Below, in pieces: positions 63,267 to 64,000 of a stretch of DNA of 64,000 nt (position 1 is its first letter; every line of letters starts with the position of its first letter). The stretch is from Planctomycetota bacterium. Its GTDB lineage: Bacteria > Planctomycetota > SZUA-567 > JAKLDR01. Below the pieces are notes generated by a model. That model saw only the letters and a list, made by a program, of their open reading frames with translations. It searched no databases and was not told the DNA's origin. Location: positions 62,001 to 126,000 of the forward strand of contig JAKLDR010000002.1 in assembly GCA_022703445.1 (NCBI GenBank). The letters are read 5' to 3'. The position numbers and the translations under genes are program-made.

Positions 63267-64000
63267 TGCGCGCCGTCTGGTCGCTGCTGCTGGCCGTTCT
63301 GCCAGTTGCTTTCCTGGCCGGCTGCGGGCAGGACGCCGGGGCTCCGAAGCCCGGCGCCCCGAAGAAGCTCACCCTCTGGCACATCCAGACCAAGAGCCCG
63401 ATGAAGGACGTGGTCGCCGCGGCGGTCCGGCGCTTCGAGGCGGCGCATCCGGGCGTCACGGTCGAGGTCCTGGCCTTCGAGAACGACGCCTTCAAGAGCA
63501 AGCTGGCCACCGCCCTGGCCGCAGGCTCCGGGCCCGACGCCTTCCACACCTGGGGCGGCGGGACTCTGGCCGCCGCGGCGCGCGCCGGGCACGTCCTCGA
63601 CCTCTCCGGCCGGGTTCCGGCCGACCGGCTCGGGCAGTACGCCCCGAGGGCGCTGGACATCTGCCGGGCCGACGGGAAGTTGCTCGCCCTGCCGGCGGAC
63701 ATCGCCGTGGTGGTCTTCTGGTACAACCGCGAGGTCTTCGAGAAGCACGGCCTTAAGCCGCCGGCCACCTGGCAGGAGTTCCTGGCGGCCTGCGACAAGC
63801 TCAAGGCCGCCGGGGTCACGCCCATCGCGCTCGGCAACTCCGACTCCTGGCCGGGGGCGTTCTACTTCGCCTACCTGGCCACGCGGCTCGGCGGCAAGGA
63901 GCCCTTCGCCGACGCTCTCGCGCGCCGGGGCCAGGCCGGCTTCGAGCACGAGGCCTTCGTCTCGGCCGGCCGGATGTCCGCCGAGCTCGCCGGCCGCGGG
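63266..64000 (+). CDS. Carbohydrate ABC transporter substrate-binding lipoprotein, 3'-truncated by the window
   Basis: ATG 63266 overlaps the comF stop codon by one base; 245 codons are visible and the frame runs off the right end. The N-terminus is a lipoprotein signal ending in LAGC (Cys20). KLTLWHIQTKSPMKDVV, RRFEAAHPGVTVEVLAF, KLATALAAGSGPDAFHTWGG, LPADIAVVVFWYNREVFEKH and PPATWQEFLAACDKLKAAGV are the typical blocks of family 1 extracellular sugar-binding proteins. It would deliver oligosaccharides to a membrane permease, probably encoded just outside the window. Confidence 0.93.
   Translation, partial: MRAVWSLLLAVLPVAFLAGCGQDAGAPKPGAPKKLTLWHIQTKSPMKDVVAAAVRRFEAAHPGVTVEVLAFENDAFKSKLATALAAGSGPDAFHTWGGGTLAAAARAGHVLDLSGRVPADRLGQYAPRALDICRADGKLLALPADIAVVVFWYNREVFEKHGLKPPATWQEFLAACDKLKAAGVTPIALGNSDSWPGAFYFAYLATRLGGKEPFADALARRGQAGFEHEAFVSAGRMSAELAGRG

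Overview
The window is GC-rich bacterial chromosome, roughly 70 percent GC by eye, with gene content of a heterotroph that breaks down complex carbohydrates. No rRNA, tRNA or other taxonomic anchor is present. Several traits are reminiscent of the Planctomycetota/PVC group and other glycan-degrading lineages known mostly from metagenomes: DUF4091 and GH106 enzymes, many divergent uroporphyrinogen-decarboxylase-like proteins, Gfo/Idh/MocA oxidoreductases, frequent GTG/TTG starts and abundant short palindromic repeats. That placement is an inference. Sequence is open at both ends: a DUF4091 gene is cut at base 1 and a sugar-ABC binding lipoprotein is cut at base 64000.

Layout. 1-7235: two DUF4091 paralogues around a TIM-barrel-like protein, then a URO-D-like protein. 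7299-13819: FG-GAP/VCBS surface protein, Gfo/Idh/MocA oxidoreductase, iron-sulfur flavoprotein, a small zinc-ribbon membrane protein and two exported proteins of unknown function. 14013-19534: a membrane-anchored NB-ARC/TPR STAND protein and a GspE/PilB-type ATPase carrying two PilZ-like modules. 19683-25586: TIM-barrel epimerase-like protein, a low-GC membrane protein, a STAS protein coupled to an HExxH protein, a GxxExxY protein inside inverted repeats, and a fucose-isomerase-like protein. 25603-29683: clpB followed by selO. 29947-33595: a lipoprotein with a FlgC-like rod domain, an FAD-linked oxidase and a second URO-D-like protein. 33755-40219: AraC regulator divergent from a tightly coupled run (Cys-rich protein, GH20-like, beta-propeller, alpha/beta hydrolase, pyrimidine-dimer glycosylase). 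40177-43136: envelope functions (GT2, NAD-sugar epimerase, MscS). 43284-45771: FHA protein, metallophosphoesterase, PHP protein. 45914-54699: GH106, a third URO-D-like protein, a second AraC regulator, GH2 and a pseudopilin-like protein. 54945-59581: tandem NDK, trpE and a RACE-type corrinoid-activating protein on the minus strand. 60146-62235: motility-related trio (YjfB-like, FliK-like, FlhB-C-like). 62421-64000: comF and the ABC binding protein.

How it fits together. Extracellular hydrolases (DUF4091, GH20, GH106, GH2) would release sugars or amino sugars, the two AraC proteins would sense them, and the isomerase-like and oxidoreductase genes plus the ABC binding protein would take up and process them. 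Three URO-D-like proteins plus the RACE protein raise the possibility of corrinoid-dependent methyl transfer, perhaps on methylated sugars. Promoters are recognisable: TTGnnn, usually 16 bp of spacer, then TAnnnT; at least two seem to drive leaderless or nearly leaderless mRNAs.

The least expected content is (i) a secreted lipoprotein with a flagellar rod-like domain, (ii) PilZ modules on both sides of the MshEN domain of a GspE-like ATPase, (iii) a STAND ATPase whose Walker A lysine is arginine, and (iv) many short palindromic repeats, one family of which sits in frame inside a gene and, at two other places, inside other repeats.
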